Source of the DNA: Mesorhizobium sp. AR10
Lineage (GTDB): Bacteria; Pseudomonadota; Alphaproteobacteria; Rhizobiales; Rhizobiaceae
Assembly: GCF_024746795.1 (NCBI RefSeq)
Contig: NZ_CP080524.1
Coordinates: forward strand, 1,550,001-1,614,000
Direction of reading: 5' to 3'
Length of the DNA stretch: 64,000 nt
In this document: positions 27,709-36,602 of the stretch, piece after piece
Numbering within the stretch: the first letter of the stretch is position 1
How the letters are laid out: the number at the start of each line of letters is the position of its first letter
Made by a program: the position numbers and the translations under genes
The notes under the pieces: model-generated
Told to the model about the DNA's origin: nothing
Databases searched by the model: none
Seen by the model: only the letters and a program-made list of their open reading frames with translations

Positions 27709-30700
27709 ATGGATATCGTCAAACTTGCCATCAACAATGCCCGACTGACCATCTCGGTCCTGGTCTTCCTTCTGCTTGCGGGCTGGGTCGCCTATCAGTC
27801 GACGCCGAAGGAAGCGGAACCCGATGTTCCGATCCCGATGATGTATGTCAGCCTGATCTATCAGGGCATTTCGCCTGAGGATTCGGAGCGCCTTCTGCTG
27901 CGGCCGATGGAAAGCAAGCTGAAGAGCCTCAAGGGCCTCAAGGAGATGCGTTCGGCCGCCTTCCAGGGTGGCGGCTATGTGCTGGTCGAATTCCAGCCGC
28001 AGACGAATCTGGCGACGGCGCTGCAGGACACGCGCAGCAAGGTGCAGGACGGCAAGGCCGACCTGCCGCAGGCGGCCGAAGAGCCTGTTGTCACCGAAGT
28101 CAACATCTCCGAATTTCCCGTTCTCGTCGTCACCTTGTCGGGTGAGTTGCCCGAGCGCGTTCTGACGGCCGCTGCGCGCGAATTGCGCGACCGGATCGAG
28201 GAGGTGCCCGGCGTTCTAGAAGGCTCGTTGCAGGGCTCACGCGACGATCTCGTCGAAGTCGTGATCGATCCGATGAAACTGTCTTCCTACGGGCTGCAGC
28301 TCGATCAGCTTATCGCTGGCGTCGCCGCCTCCAACAGCCTCGTCGCTGCCGGCAACATCGAAGGCTCGGAGGGCAAATATGCAGTCAAGGTACCGTCGCT
28401 GATCGAGACGCCCGAGGATGTGGCGGCCTTGCCCGTGGTCGCCGGTCCCAATGCCGTGGTGCAGGCCAAGGACATCGCGACGATCCGTTCAACCTTCGCC
28501 GACGCCGAGACGATCACTCGCCTCAATGGCAAGCCGGCCATTGCCATCGAAGTCAAGAAGCGCATCGGTGCAAATCTGATCGACACGCTCACCAAGGTGA
28601 GGGCCGTGTCCGACGCCTTCGTCAAGACGATGCCGGAAGGCATGAACGTTACCTACACGCAGGACAAGTCGGTCTTCGTCAACCAGCTGCTCGGCGATCT
28701 GCAGAACCACGTCATGATCGCCGTGATCCTGGTGTTCGTCGTCATTCTCTACGCGCTGTCGGGCCGAGCATCGCTGCTGATTGGCCTCGCCATTCCATCG
28801 TCGTTCCTGATCGGCATCCTGCTGCTGGCGATGATGGGCTACACGATCAACATGATCGTGCTGTTCAGCCTCATCCTGGCAGTCGGCATGCTGGTCGACG
28901 ACGCCATCATCGTCACCGAGTTCGCCGAGCGGCGCATGAGCGAAGGCATGCCAAAGGCAGAGGCCTTCGCGCTTGCCGCCAAGCGTATGGCAGGTCCGGT
29001 CATCGCCGCGACGATGACGCGTATCGCTGCCTTTTCGCCGCTGTTGTTCTGGCCGGGTATCATCGGCGACTTCATGAAATACATGCCGATCACTCTGATC
29101 GTCACGCTCTCGGCGTCGATGCTCTATGCGCTGGTCTTCGCGCCGACGCTGGGTGCCTTGTTCGCCAAGGCGCCGCAGCATCACGAGGGTGACAACCGCG
29201 ACGGCTGGTACATGGCCGTGGTCAAGCAAGCGGTGCGGTTTCCCATCACCGTGCTGCTGCTCACCGTCGCGCTGCTGTTCGGTGTCGGCTATGCCTATTC
29301 GAAATACGGCGCCGGTGTCGAGTTCTTCCCGAATGTCGAACCGGATTACGGCCTGCTCTACGTGCACGCCCGCGGCAATCTTTCGCTCGCCGAAATGGAC
29401 ACTGCCACTAAGACGGCTGAAGACAGGCTGCTCGGCTGGCCGGGCGTCAAGTCCGTCTATACGCGTGTCGGCAAGACGCAAGGCGGCGGCCAGGACGTCC
29501 CGGAGGACGTTGTCGGCGTCATCCAGTACGAATTCATCGACTGGCGCGAGCGCAAATCGGCGAACCATATCCTGGACGAGTTGCGCGGCGTCATGGCCGG
29601 GATTCCCGGCGTCGACGTCGAGGTCCGTGTGCCGGAAGCCGGCCCGCCCACCGGCAAGCCGATCCAGATCAGGCTTTCGGCCGTCGACCCGAAAGGGCTG
29701 GACGACAAGGCTCGCGATGTCGCGGCGCGCATTGCCAAGGTGCCCGGCGTCATCGACATATCCGATGGCTTGCCACCGCCCGGCGTCGACTGGGCGCTCG
29801 AGGTCGATCGCGCCAAGGCGGCCCAGTATGGCATCAGCCCGACCTCGGTCGGCACCGTGGTGCAATTGGTGACGAACGGGTTGAAACTCAGCGAGTACCG
29901 GCCGGCCGGATCGGACGACGCCGTCGACATCAGGCTGCGCCTGCCCGAAGACCGGCGCACCTTGTCTACACTCGACGAACTCAGGGTGCAGACCTCGCAA
30001 GGCTCGGTGCCGATCTCGAACTTCGTCGTGCGCAAGCCCGAGCCGACGGTTGGCATCCTCAACCGCATCGACGGCGCGCGCACCGTGGTCGTCCAGGCCA
30101 ACGTTGCCGCCGGCGCCCAGGTCGCGGCTGTCCAGCAAGAGGTCACCCAGGCTGTCAGCGACATGGATCTGGGCAGCGGCATCCGCTGGAAGCTGGCCGG
30201 CTCGAACGAGGACAGCGCAGAGGCCAGCGCCTTCCTCAGCAAGGCCTTTGGTGCGGCGATCTTCCTGATCTTCCTGGTGCTTCTGATGCAGTTCAACAAG
30301 TTTACCAGCGTGCTGATGGTGCTGTCCTGCGTGGTGATGGCGACGATCGGCGTGTTCCTCGGGCTGCTGCTGACAGGAGAGGCGTTCGGCATCGTCATGT
30401 CGGGCATCGGCGTCATCGCACTGGCCGGTGTTGTGGTGAACAACAACATCGTGCTGATCGACACCTATGACCGGCTGCGCGAAGAAGGCTGGGACAAGAT
30501 GGACGCGGTGCTGCAGACCTGTCGCGAACGTGCCCGGCCGGTGGTGCTGACGGCGGTGTCGGCGATCCTTGGCGTGCTGCCGATCGCCTTCGGCCTCGGT
30601 CTCGAAATCTTCCATCACGAGACGACGATCAATGCGCCGTCGACGCAATGGTGGATTTCGCTGTCCTCGGCGATTGTCTTTGGCCTGTCCTTCGCGACCT

Positions 30701-30885
30701 TGCTGACGCTGGTGGTGACACCATCGATGCTGATGGTGTTCACACGCAGCAAGAATAGCCGCTTCCATGCATTTTTCCGTCGATTGTTCCGGCGCGACAA
30801 AAAAACGGTTGCGGCCACAGGGGCTTCGGCAACACCGGGCCGTCTGGACGAGCCGGCAGTCGCTTTCCCGAAGGCCGCCGAATAG
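27709..30885 (+). CDS. RND efflux pump, inner-membrane transporter (AcrB/AcrD/AcrF family)
   Basis: A 1058-residue proton-driven exporter with the family's twelve-helix layout: helix 1 near residues 12-30 (ISVLVFLLLAGWVAYQ), a large periplasmic loop, helices 2-6 from about 340, a second loop and a second helix bundle. The proton-relay Asp pair is visible in LAVGMLVDDAIIVTEFAERR. In the second half the matching segment reads IALAGVVVNNNIVLIDTYDR. The sequence looks like the divergent HAE1-like subgroup rather than classical AcrB, so drug or heavy-metal specificity is open. A strong terminator follows. Confidence 0.92.
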   Translation: MDIVKLAINNARLTISVLVFLLLAGWVAYQSTPKEAEPDVPIPMMYVSLIYQGISPEDSERLLLRPMESKLKSLKGLKEMRSAAFQGGGYVLVEFQPQTNLATALQDTRSKVQDGKADLPQAAEEPVVTEVNISEFPVLVVTLSGELPERVLTAAARELRDRIEEVPGVLEGSLQGSRDDLVEVVIDPMKLSSYGLQLDQLIAGVAASNSLVAAGNIEGSEGKYAVKVPSLIETPEDVAALPVVAGPNAVVQAKDIATIRSTFADAETITRLNGKPAIAIEVKKRIGANLIDTLTKVRAVSDAFVKTMPEGMNVTYTQDKSVFVNQLLGDLQNHVMIAVILVFVVILYALSGRASLLIGLAIPSSFLIGILLLAMMGYTINMIVLFSLILAVGMLVDDAIIVTEFAERRMSEGMPKAEAFALAAKRMAGPVIAATMTRIAAFSPLLFWPGIIGDFMKYMPITLIVTLSASMLYALVFAPTLGALFAKAPQHHEGDNRDGWYMAVVKQAVRFPITVLLLTVALLFGVGYAYSKYGAGVEFFPNVEPDYGLLYVHARGNLSLAEMDTATKTAEDRLLGWPGVKSVYTRVGKTQGGGQDVPEDVVGVIQYEFIDWRERKSANHILDELRGVMAGIPGVDVEVRVPEAGPPTGKPIQIRLSAVDPKGLDDKARDVAARIAKVPGVIDISDGLPPPGVDWALEVDRAKAAQYGISPTSVGTVVQLVTNGLKLSEYRPAGSDDAVDIRLRLPEDRRTLSTLDELRVQTSQGSVPISNFVVRKPEPTVGILNRIDGARTVVVQANVAAGAQVAAVQQEVTQAVSDMDLGSGIRWKLAGSNEDSAEASAFLSKAFGAAIFLIFLVLLMQFNKFTSVLMVLSCVVMATIGVFLGLLLTGEAFGIVMSGIGVIALAGVVVNNNIVLIDTYDRLREEGWDKMDAVLQTCRERARPVVLTAVSAILGVLPIAFGLGLEIFHHETTINAPSTQWWISLSSAIVFGLSFATLLTLVVTPSMLMVFTRSKNSRFHAFFRRLFRRDKKTVAATGASATPGRLDEPAVAFPKAAE

Positions 30886-30913
30886 ACCTGATTGGCTTTC
30901 TTTGGCCAGACTA

Positions 30914-30948
30914 AAAAGGCCGCCCGGGGAACAACCGGGCGGCCTTTT
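30914..30948 (+). terminator. Rho-independent terminator of the RND operon
   Basis: AAAAGGCCGCCCGG, loop GGAACAA, CCGGGCGGCCTTTT. The 14-base arms are perfect, with A/T tracts on both sides. It lies 29 bases after the pump stop. Confidence 0.92.
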
Positions 30949-30992
30949 GCATTGTTCCGTCATTGCAGCAGCACGCAAAGCGGGAATTTCTC

Positions 30993-31151
30993 ATGCCGAT
31001 CAGCACCATCCTCATCATCGTTCTCATTCTCGTCCTGATCGGCGCGGTGCCGAGCTGGCCGCATTCGCGGTCATGGGGCTATGGTCCCTCCGGAATCATC
31101 GGCGTCGTCCTGGTGGTGCTTTTGATACTGCTGTTGATGGGCAGGATCTGA
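30993..31151 (+). CDS. DUF3309-family small membrane protein
   Basis: A 52-residue protein made of two hydrophobic segments (ISTILIIVLILVLIGAVP and GIIGVVLVVLLILLLMGRI) joined by the conserved SWPHSRSWGYGPSG turn. That PxWPxSxxWGYxPSG core is diagnostic of the DUF3309 family, whose function is unknown. GGGA precedes the ATG at 30993; an in-frame ATG at 30963 would fall just after the upstream terminator and lacks a ribosome site. It has its own hairpin terminator. Confidence 0.88.
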   Translation: MPISTILIIVLILVLIGAVPSWPHSRSWGYGPSGIIGVVLVVLLILLLMGRI

Positions 31152-31179
31152 GAGCCCAGACGCCAACGCAACGACAAGG

Positions 31180-31213
31180 GCCACGCAAGCCTTTGGGCTT
31201 GCGTGGCTTTGTT
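31180..31213 (+). terminator. Rho-independent terminator after the DUF3309 gene
   Basis: GCCACGCAAGCC (31180-31191), short loop, GGCTTGCGTGGC (31196-31207), then TTTGTT. Twelve perfect pairs. It also separates this gene from the convergent SDR-like gene. Confidence 0.85.
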
Positions 31214-31227
31214 CATCAGACGATCCG

Positions 31228-32193
31228 TCAGGCGGCCTTGCGGCTATCTGCCTTGTCCACGGTCGCTATACCGATGTCGTTCAGGGCCTGCGAGACGGCT
31301 TCGTCCAGCGGGGTGTGGGGGATTTCGCCGACGATGTCTTCCAGCCGATCGGAAACGAGCCGGTGCGGTTCGAAGCGCAGATACGACATCGAGACGATTT
31401 CGCGCCACATCGCCACGAAGGGGCTGCCGGCGCGCAGCACCCACCAGGGCATGAAAGACAATTTCAGCGTGCGTCCGAGCGCCTTCTCGGCCGCAGCCTT
31501 GATCTCGAGATCGGTGACGGGGTGGCCGGGGAAGTTGAGTGCTTCGTAGAAGCCGAGCTTGTCGAGATTGCGCGCCAGTCCGACGAAACCCACGGCGAAG
31601 TCCGGCAGATAGGCCCATTCATGTACGAGGTTGGCTGGACCGGGCGCAGTATAGACGCCCTTGCTCATCTTGGCGGCGACGACCAGGTCGAACCATGATC
31701 CGCTGCCGGTGCCGCCGAAGAAATCGCCAGCTCTAAGAATAATGGTGCGGACGCGGCCGGCATCGGCCTCGCGGCGAAACAGTGCCTCCATGGCGCAGCG
31801 GATGCGGCCCTTCTCGGTCGTCGGGCGGAACGGCGTGTCTTCGGTGACCACCTGAGGCATCGGCGAGCCGTAGTTGTAAACGGTGCCGGGGAAGAGATGC
31901 AGCGTGCCGTTCGCATGACAGGCGGCCATGACGTTTTCCGCCATCGGCAGGCATTTGCCCCAGTCGGTGTAGATCGGGTTGAGACCGTTGAAGATGATGT
32001 CGACACCTTGCGTGGCGTGGATTAGCGCTTCACGGTCGAGCGCGTCTCCGGCAATGGCGGTGGCGCCCTCGAGTTCTGCCGGCACCTTGCCGCTGCGGGT
32101 GATGGCGCGGACGTCGAAGCCGGCATCGATGAAGGCTTTGGCGACAACGCGGCCGAGCCGGCCATTGGCACCCAGAATTGCGATCTTGGTCAT
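31228..32193 (-). CDS. NAD-dependent epimerase/dehydratase (atypical SDR)
   Basis: A 321-residue Rossmann protein beginning KIAILGANGRLGRVVAKAFIDAG, with the GxxGxxG nucleotide motif at residues 8-14. FPGTVYNYGSPMPQVVTEDTPFRP provides the YNYG region seen in extended/atypical SDRs, and FYEALNFPGHPVTDLEIKAAAEKALG fits the substrate domain. The conserved YxxxK is not obvious, so it may bind NAD(P)H without classical SDR catalysis. It lies 48 bases after the DUF680 gene on the same strand, divergent from a LysR regulator that may control both. Confidence 0.78.
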   Translation of the reverse strand: MTKIAILGANGRLGRVVAKAFIDAGFDVRAITRSGKVPAELEGATAIAGDALDREALIHATQGVDIIFNGLNPIYTDWGKCLPMAENVMAACHANGTLHLFPGTVYNYGSPMPQVVTEDTPFRPTTEKGRIRCAMEALFRREADAGRVRTIILRAGDFFGGTGSGSWFDLVVAAKMSKGVYTAPGPANLVHEWAYLPDFAVGFVGLARNLDKLGFYEALNFPGHPVTDLEIKAAAEKALGRTLKLSFMPWWVLRAGSPFVAMWREIVSMSYLRFEPHRLVSDRLEDIVGEIPHTPLDEAVSQALNDIGIATVDKADSRKAA

Positions 32194-32241
32194 TTCAAGT
32201 ACTCCTGATCTGGAATTTCGTGGTCGGCTCGGGAGGCGCGA

Positions 32242-32442
32242 TCAGCGGCCGAAGAGGTCGCGGTTGCTGCCCTGGACGACCGGCTTCTGGGTGTCCGACT
32301 TCTCGATCGACCTGGTGATCGTGTTGTCGATGCTGGCCACAGTCGGCTGGTTGAATGTGTCCGAGCCAAACTTGTCGCTGCCGGCAAAAGCGGCGTTGGC
32401 GGCGATGAGGATGGCGGCGGCGGTGAGAGCGATCTTGGTCAT
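32242..32442 (-). CDS. DUF680-family small secreted protein
   Basis: A 66-residue protein with an N-terminal signal peptide (MTKIALTAAAILIAANAAFA) and a short mature part, GSDKFGSDTFNQPTVASIDN, ending SNRDLFGR. This layout matches the DUF680 family, found in many copies in Mesorhizobium; function unknown. AGGAG is well placed before the ATG at 32442; the open frame to 32550 is not needed. Such a protein is one of the best taxonomic hints in the window. Confidence 0.82.
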   Translation of the reverse strand: MTKIALTAAAILIAANAAFAGSDKFGSDTFNQPTVASIDNTITRSIEKSDTQKPVVQGSNRDLFGR

Positions 32443-32544
32443 TTGAGTTCTCCTGGTTGGTGTTTGCAGTCCGTTTTGGTGTCTGCAGCCGGAATATGAT
32501 CGCCTCGCGATCGAATAGAAATTGACTGTGATTGGCGTTTTGAT

Positions 32545-32558
32545 ATTCATAAATGAAT
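32545..32558. promoter_or_regulatory. Inverted repeat overlapping the lysR start codon
   Basis: ATTCAT-AA-ATGAAT has perfect six-base arms, with the right arm covering the first bases of the LysR ATG. LysR-type regulators commonly bind dyads in the divergent interval and repress themselves. A site this close would block initiation. Assignment is by position only. Confidence 0.4.
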
Positions 32559-33471
32559 GAGTGAGATCGACTGGAACCTGATCAAGAGTTTCGTCACCGT
32601 GGCGGAAACCGGCAGCCTGTCGGCCGCGGCGCGAAAGCTATCCGCAAGCCAGCCGACGCTCGGCCGTCACATCGGCGAGCTCGAACAGGCGCTCGGCGTC
32701 ACGCTGTTCCGGCGCGGGCGGCGCGGCTATGCGCTGACGGAGGCGGGCAGCACGCTGTTCGAGCGCGGCAGAGCGGTGAGCGAGCAGGCGAGCGCCTTTT
32801 CGCTATTGGCGCTGGGATCTGTCGAGGCGATCGAGGGCACGGTGCGCATTGCCGCCAGCGAGGTGGTGGCGGCCTATGTTCTGCCGGAGATGACGGCACG
32901 GCTCGGCTTGGAGGAGCCTGGCATCGAGGTCGAGATCGTCGCCTCGAACCAGGTCGAGAACCTTTTGCGCCGCGATGCCGATATCGCCATACGCATGGTC
33001 AAGCCGGCGCAGAACGAGCTGGTGGCGCGCAAGGTCACCGACATTCCGCTGCACGCCTGCGCGGCAAAATCCTATCTCGAGCAGCGGGGTCGACCGCTTG
33101 AGCCCCGCGACCTTCTCGGGCATGACCTGATCGGCTTCGACCGCAGCGACGAGATCATCAGAGGCTTTGCCGAGTTCGGCGTCTCGCTCAGCCGCAGCGC
33201 TTTCCGCTTCAGGGCCGACAACCAGATCGTGCTGTGGGAGGCGGTGCGGGCAGGAAACGGCATCGGCTTCGGCCAGGAGCCGCTCATCGACCGCGATCCG
33301 CTGGTGGAAAGGGTTCTGCCGGGCCTCAAGCTGCCGACGCTGCCGGTGTGGCTGGCCATGCATCGCGATGTGCGCACCAGCGTGCGCATCCGTCGTGTCG
33401 CGGATTTCCTCTATGAGGAGTTGAAGCGCTATTCGGCCGGCGCGGGCTCGGGCGCGAATTCGGCGCGGTGA
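32557..33471 (+). CDS. LysR-family transcriptional regulator
   Basis: A 304-residue LTTR. The N-terminal winged helix is typical (DWNLIKSFVTVAETGSLSAAARKLSASQPTLGRHIGELEQALGVTLFRRG), followed by a periplasmic-binding-protein-like effector domain. It is divergent from the DUF680/SDR pair, with 114 bases between starts, so these are its likeliest targets besides itself. Its 3' end overlaps the convergent MFS gene by 43 bases. The effector is unknown. Confidence 0.9.
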   Translation: MSEIDWNLIKSFVTVAETGSLSAAARKLSASQPTLGRHIGELEQALGVTLFRRGRRGYALTEAGSTLFERGRAVSEQASAFSLLALGSVEAIEGTVRIAASEVVAAYVLPEMTARLGLEEPGIEVEIVASNQVENLLRRDADIAIRMVKPAQNELVARKVTDIPLHACAAKSYLEQRGRPLEPRDLLGHDLIGFDRSDEIIRGFAEFGVSLSRSAFRFRADNQIVLWEAVRAGNGIGFGQEPLIDRDPLVERVLPGLKLPTLPVWLAMHRDVRTSVRIRRVADFLYEELKRYSAGAGSGANSAR

Positions 33472-34610
33472 GCGAGCCCGGCCATCAGCAGGACGACGAT
33501 CAGCAGCCCTGACAGGGCGACGAAGATCGGACCGAAGCTTGAGTGCTCGGCAACGAAGCCGATCGCCGACGGCGCCACCAGAATGCCGGAATAGCCCATG
33601 GTGGTGACCACGCTCATGCCGGTGCCAGGCGACATGCCTTCCTGGTTGCCGCCGGCCGAAAAGATGATCGGCACCATGTTGGCGATGCCGAAGCCGCAAA
33701 AGGCAAAGGCGGCGATGGCGAGCCACGGCGAGGGCGACAGGCCGGCGACCAGCATGCCGGCGGCGGCGACAAGCGCCGAGACGCGCAGCGTCATCACCGC
33801 ACCGAAGCGGTTACGCACCCCGTCGCCGAGGAAGCGCATGATGGCCATGACCCCGGAAAAGGCGGCATAGGCGAGGCCGGCGATGGCAAGGTCGGCACCG
33901 AGTTCCTGGCGAAGGTAGAGCGCTGCCCAATCGAGCACCGCGCCTTCGGAGATCATCGTCAGCAGCGCCATCAGCCCGACCAGATAGACCAGCGGATTGG
34001 CCGGTAGCGAGAATTTGTGATGCTCGGCCGCCGCAGGCTTGTCCTCGGCGATCAGGTGGCGGACGGCAAAAGCGATCACGGCAAAGGCGATGACCGTCAC
34101 CACCGCCGCATGGGGGAGGTGGCCGTAATTCTGGATGGCGAAGCCGCCGAGAGCGCCGCCGGCGAAACCGCCAAGGCTCCAGAAGCCGTGCGAGGACGAC
34201 ATGATGGCGCGCGACAACCGCCGTTCCACGGCCACCGCATTGGCGTTCATGGCGACGTCCATGCCGCCGATCGAACCGCCGAAGATGAACATGGCGATGG
34301 CCGCCAGCGGCACATTGGGGGCCAGCGCCACAACCAGCAGGCCGATGCTGCCGCACAGGCCGAACCAGCGCAGCACGGTGCGCGAACTATGCCTGGAGAT
34401 CAGATGGCCGCACCATGTCATGGCCGCAACGGCGCCGGCGCCAAACAGCAGGATCAGCAGGCCGAGCGTGAACTTCGAGATGTCGAGTCGGGTCAGGAAC
34501 ACCGGGATCTGTGGCGCCCAGCTGCCGGTCAGGAAGCCGTTGGCGAGGAAGATGCTGGCTACGGCCCATCGCCCGCGAATGGCGGTTTGCATAGGGTTTT
34601 GGGCATCCAT
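33429..34610 (-). CDS. Major facilitator superfamily transporter
   Basis: A 393-residue inner-membrane protein with about twelve hydrophobic helices in two halves. MFS landmarks include GSIGGMDVAMNANAVAVERR in the first half and GFWSLGGFAGGALGGFAIQN. The sequence resembles the YbjJ-like group of unknown substrate. It converges on the LysR gene and overlaps its last 43 bases tail to tail. The first ATG at 34610 and one at 34592 both lack a strong ribosome site, so the start may shift by six residues. Confidence 0.85.
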   Translation of the reverse strand: MDAQNPMQTAIRGRWAVASIFLANGFLTGSWAPQIPVFLTRLDISKFTLGLLILLFGAGAVAAMTWCGHLISRHSSRTVLRWFGLCGSIGLLVVALAPNVPLAAIAMFIFGGSIGGMDVAMNANAVAVERRLSRAIMSSSHGFWSLGGFAGGALGGFAIQNYGHLPHAAVVTVIAFAVIAFAVRHLIAEDKPAAAEHHKFSLPANPLVYLVGLMALLTMISEGAVLDWAALYLRQELGADLAIAGLAYAAFSGVMAIMRFLGDGVRNRFGAVMTLRVSALVAAAGMLVAGLSPSPWLAIAAFAFCGFGIANMVPIIFSAGGNQEGMSPGTGMSVVTTMGYSGILVAPSAIGFVAEHSSFGPIFVALSGLLIVVLLMAGLAHRAEFAPEPAPAE

Positions 34611-34733
34611 CGGGTCGAATCCGCTGCAAAAATGGCCTTGAACGGCAAATTAGATCGATTCAATTCTCAGTCAAGCATTCCCAGCCGGAAGTGCTTGGGC
34701 CAAGCATAGGCCGATAAGGAATGTTGATCGACC

Positions 34734-35042
34734 CTAATGATCCTTGGGCCGCCTTGCCTCGAATTCGGCCTTCTTGGCGTCGGAGGCCTCGGTCTGGTTG
34801 AGCGCCTGCCATTCGGCATAGGGCATGCCGTAGACGATTTCGCGCGACTGATCCTTGCTGATGTCGACACCCTCGGCTTCCGCCGCATCGCGATACCAGT
34901 TGGACAGGCAGTTGCGGCAGAAGCCGGCGAGATTCATCAGGTCGATGTTCTGGACGTCGCTGCGTTCGCGCAGATGCGCCAGCAGCCGGCGGAAGGCGGC
35001 GGCTTCGAAATCGCGTTGTTGCTCGTCGCTGAGTTCGGTCAT
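34734..35042 (-). CDS. DUF1244 family protein
   Basis: A 102-residue cytoplasmic protein. The conserved core FRRLLAHLRERSDVQNIDLMNLAGFCRNCLSNWYRDAA and the following DISKDQSREIVYGMPYAEWQ are diagnostic of DUF1244. The GFCRNCLSNW motif with two Cys could bind a metal, which is speculation. It sits 28 bases downstream of the N-formylglutamate amidohydrolase gene on the same strand, a pairing common in rhizobia. Function unknown. Confidence 0.88.
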   Translation of the reverse strand: MTELSDEQQRDFEAAAFRRLLAHLRERSDVQNIDLMNLAGFCRNCLSNWYRDAAEAEGVDISKDQSREIVYGMPYAEWQALNQTEASDAKKAEFEARRPKDH

Positions 35043-35070
35043 TGTCTTCGTGGGTCTCCTCGGGCCTCTG

Positions 35071-35868
35071 TCAAAGCGGCCCGGTGCGCGAGCCGAACAT
35101 CTTCACCGCATGTATATCGGGACGACGCTCGATCGCGTCAACGATCGGCGCCAGCCGTTCGGCCCATGCGATCGCGCCCTTCCGGTCGGCAATCAGATCC
35201 TGGCGGATCTCGATCAATGCATGGGCAAAGCCGTTGACGATGGCATGCTTGAACATGGTGTCGCCGCGCAAGGCGCCGTCATAGGGCTCGTTGTCGCCGA
35301 CGATGAGATCTTCGTCGGCCGCCAGCATGTCGATCAGCGGCCGCGCCACCCGGTCGTCGAGGTCCCACAAGATGCCGACATGCCACGGCCGCACAAATCC
35401 CTGCATGGCCGGCGTGAAGGAATGCACCGAGAAGATGAAGGGCGCGTGCGTGGAAGCTTGGGCGACGGAAGCGATCATGGCGCCGACCGCGTCATGGTAG
35501 GGCCGGTAGAAGCGGTCCAGCCGTCTTTCCCGTTCTTCCGGCGCGATGGGATAGTTCCCCGGTACGACGGTGCCATCATAGAGTTGGCGAATCAGCGTCG
35601 GGTCGTCCTCGCCGCGATTGGGGTCGATCAGCAGCCGCGAAAAATTGGCGATCACCGCCGGCACGCCGAGCATCGCCGCCAGTTCGCGGGTCACCGCCTC
35701 GACGCCGATATCGTAGGCGATGTGGCGCTCGAACTCCGCCGCCGGCAGTCCGAGGCTGCCGTAGTCCTCCGGCAGGTCGCGACGGGCATGATCGGCCAAC
35801 AGCACGATGCCGCGCTTGCGGTCGCCTTCGACGATATCGAAAGGCGCGAAAACTGTGGATCGGGTCAT
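35071..35868 (-). CDS. N-formylglutamate amidohydrolase family protein
   Basis: A 265-residue hydrolase. In the histidine-degradation pathway such enzymes split N-formyl-L-glutamate into glutamate and formate. Family marks are VLLADHARRDLPEDYGSLGL, ANFSRLLIDPNRGEDDPTLI, the histidine-bearing FIFSVHSFTPAMQG and VGDNEPYDGALRGDTMFKHA, with a final HALIEIRQDLI. No hut genes are nearby, so the real substrate could be another formyl or acyl amino acid. The DUF1244 gene follows on the same strand. Confidence 0.85.
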   Translation of the reverse strand: MTRSTVFAPFDIVEGDRKRGIVLLADHARRDLPEDYGSLGLPAAEFERHIAYDIGVEAVTRELAAMLGVPAVIANFSRLLIDPNRGEDDPTLIRQLYDGTVVPGNYPIAPEERERRLDRFYRPYHDAVGAMIASVAQASTHAPFIFSVHSFTPAMQGFVRPWHVGILWDLDDRVARPLIDMLAADEDLIVGDNEPYDGALRGDTMFKHAIVNGFAHALIEIRQDLIADRKGAIAWAERLAPIVDAIERRPDIHAVKMFGSRTGPL

Positions 35869-36113
35869 CGGCTGAAGATGTCTGTTCGCTGGCTTCGGGG
35901 GAGGGTGGTATCGTCATTCCACGAAGAGGACGCTTGCGCAATGCCGTTGTTTGGCCACGGTTTCTGCGAAAATCCGGCGAAGTGCGACAGAGCGTGCGCC
36001 GGGGGCCATTCTAAATCGATTGGATTTGGACAGAACGGCGCGTTGACATGCGCCCGGACTTTTCCGAAAAGGGGCGCTGAGAGATGCAAATGTGGTTGTT
36101 GAGGGATTTCAGG

Positions 36114-36602
36114 ATGGGTTGCGCCGGCAGGCCGCGCGTGCGCTACGCCTTCGCCATGCCGCTCCTGAGCCTCGCTGTCGGCCTGTCCGCGATGGTTGCG
36201 GCCTCGCCCGCCCGCGCCGACTTCCGCGTCTGCAACGCGACGCAGAACCTGGTCGGCGTCGGCATTGGCTATCGCGCCAAGGCCGGCTGGATCACCGAGG
36301 GCTGGTGGCACATCGAAGGGTCGAGCTGCAAGACGCTGATCGAAGGGCCGCTGTCATCAAGGTTTTACTATCTTTATGCAGAAGACGCCGAGCGTGGCGG
36401 GCGTTGGGATGGCCCGATCAACATGTGCGTGGCCGAAAAAGAGTTCAAGATCGCCGGCGTTACCGATTGCGTCGCCCGGGGCTTCCAGCGCGCCGGATTC
36501 CAGGAATATGACACGGGTGAACAGGCAAGCTGGATGGTCCAGCTGACCGATGAACCCGCAACGGGGGGCGCCCCAGCCGCCCCGGGAACAAACAGTCAAT
36601 GA
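36114..36602 (+). CDS. DUF1036 family secreted protein
   Basis: A 162-residue protein with a signal peptide (YAFAMPLLSLAVGLSAMVAA, cut after ARA) and the DUF1036 core: DFRVCNATQNLVGVGIGYRAKAGWITEGWWHI, then CKTLIEGPLSSRFYYLYAED, and a conserved Cys pair (INMCVAEKEF, GVTDCVARGF). Function unknown. The ATG at 36114 follows GAGGG by eight bases; upstream ATGs at 36084 and 36090 are alternatives. Its stop overlaps the pykA start (ATGA), so it is translated with pyruvate kinase. Confidence 0.85.
   Translation: MGCAGRPRVRYAFAMPLLSLAVGLSAMVAASPARADFRVCNATQNLVGVGIGYRAKAGWITEGWWHIEGSSCKTLIEGPLSSRFYYLYAEDAERGGRWDGPINMCVAEKEFKIAGVTDCVARGFQRAGFQEYDTGEQASWMVQLTDEPATGGAPAAPGTNSQ

Noticed and set aside
28489..30978. 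829-codon open frame on the minus strand opposite the RND pump gene
   Set aside because: Product is rich in His, Arg, Asp and Gln with no domain; it is the mirror of codon bias in a GC-rich gene.
30963..30992. Upstream ATG for the DUF3309 protein
   Set aside because: It follows the terminator closely and lacks a ribosome site; the ATG at 30993 gives the standard 52-residue family length.
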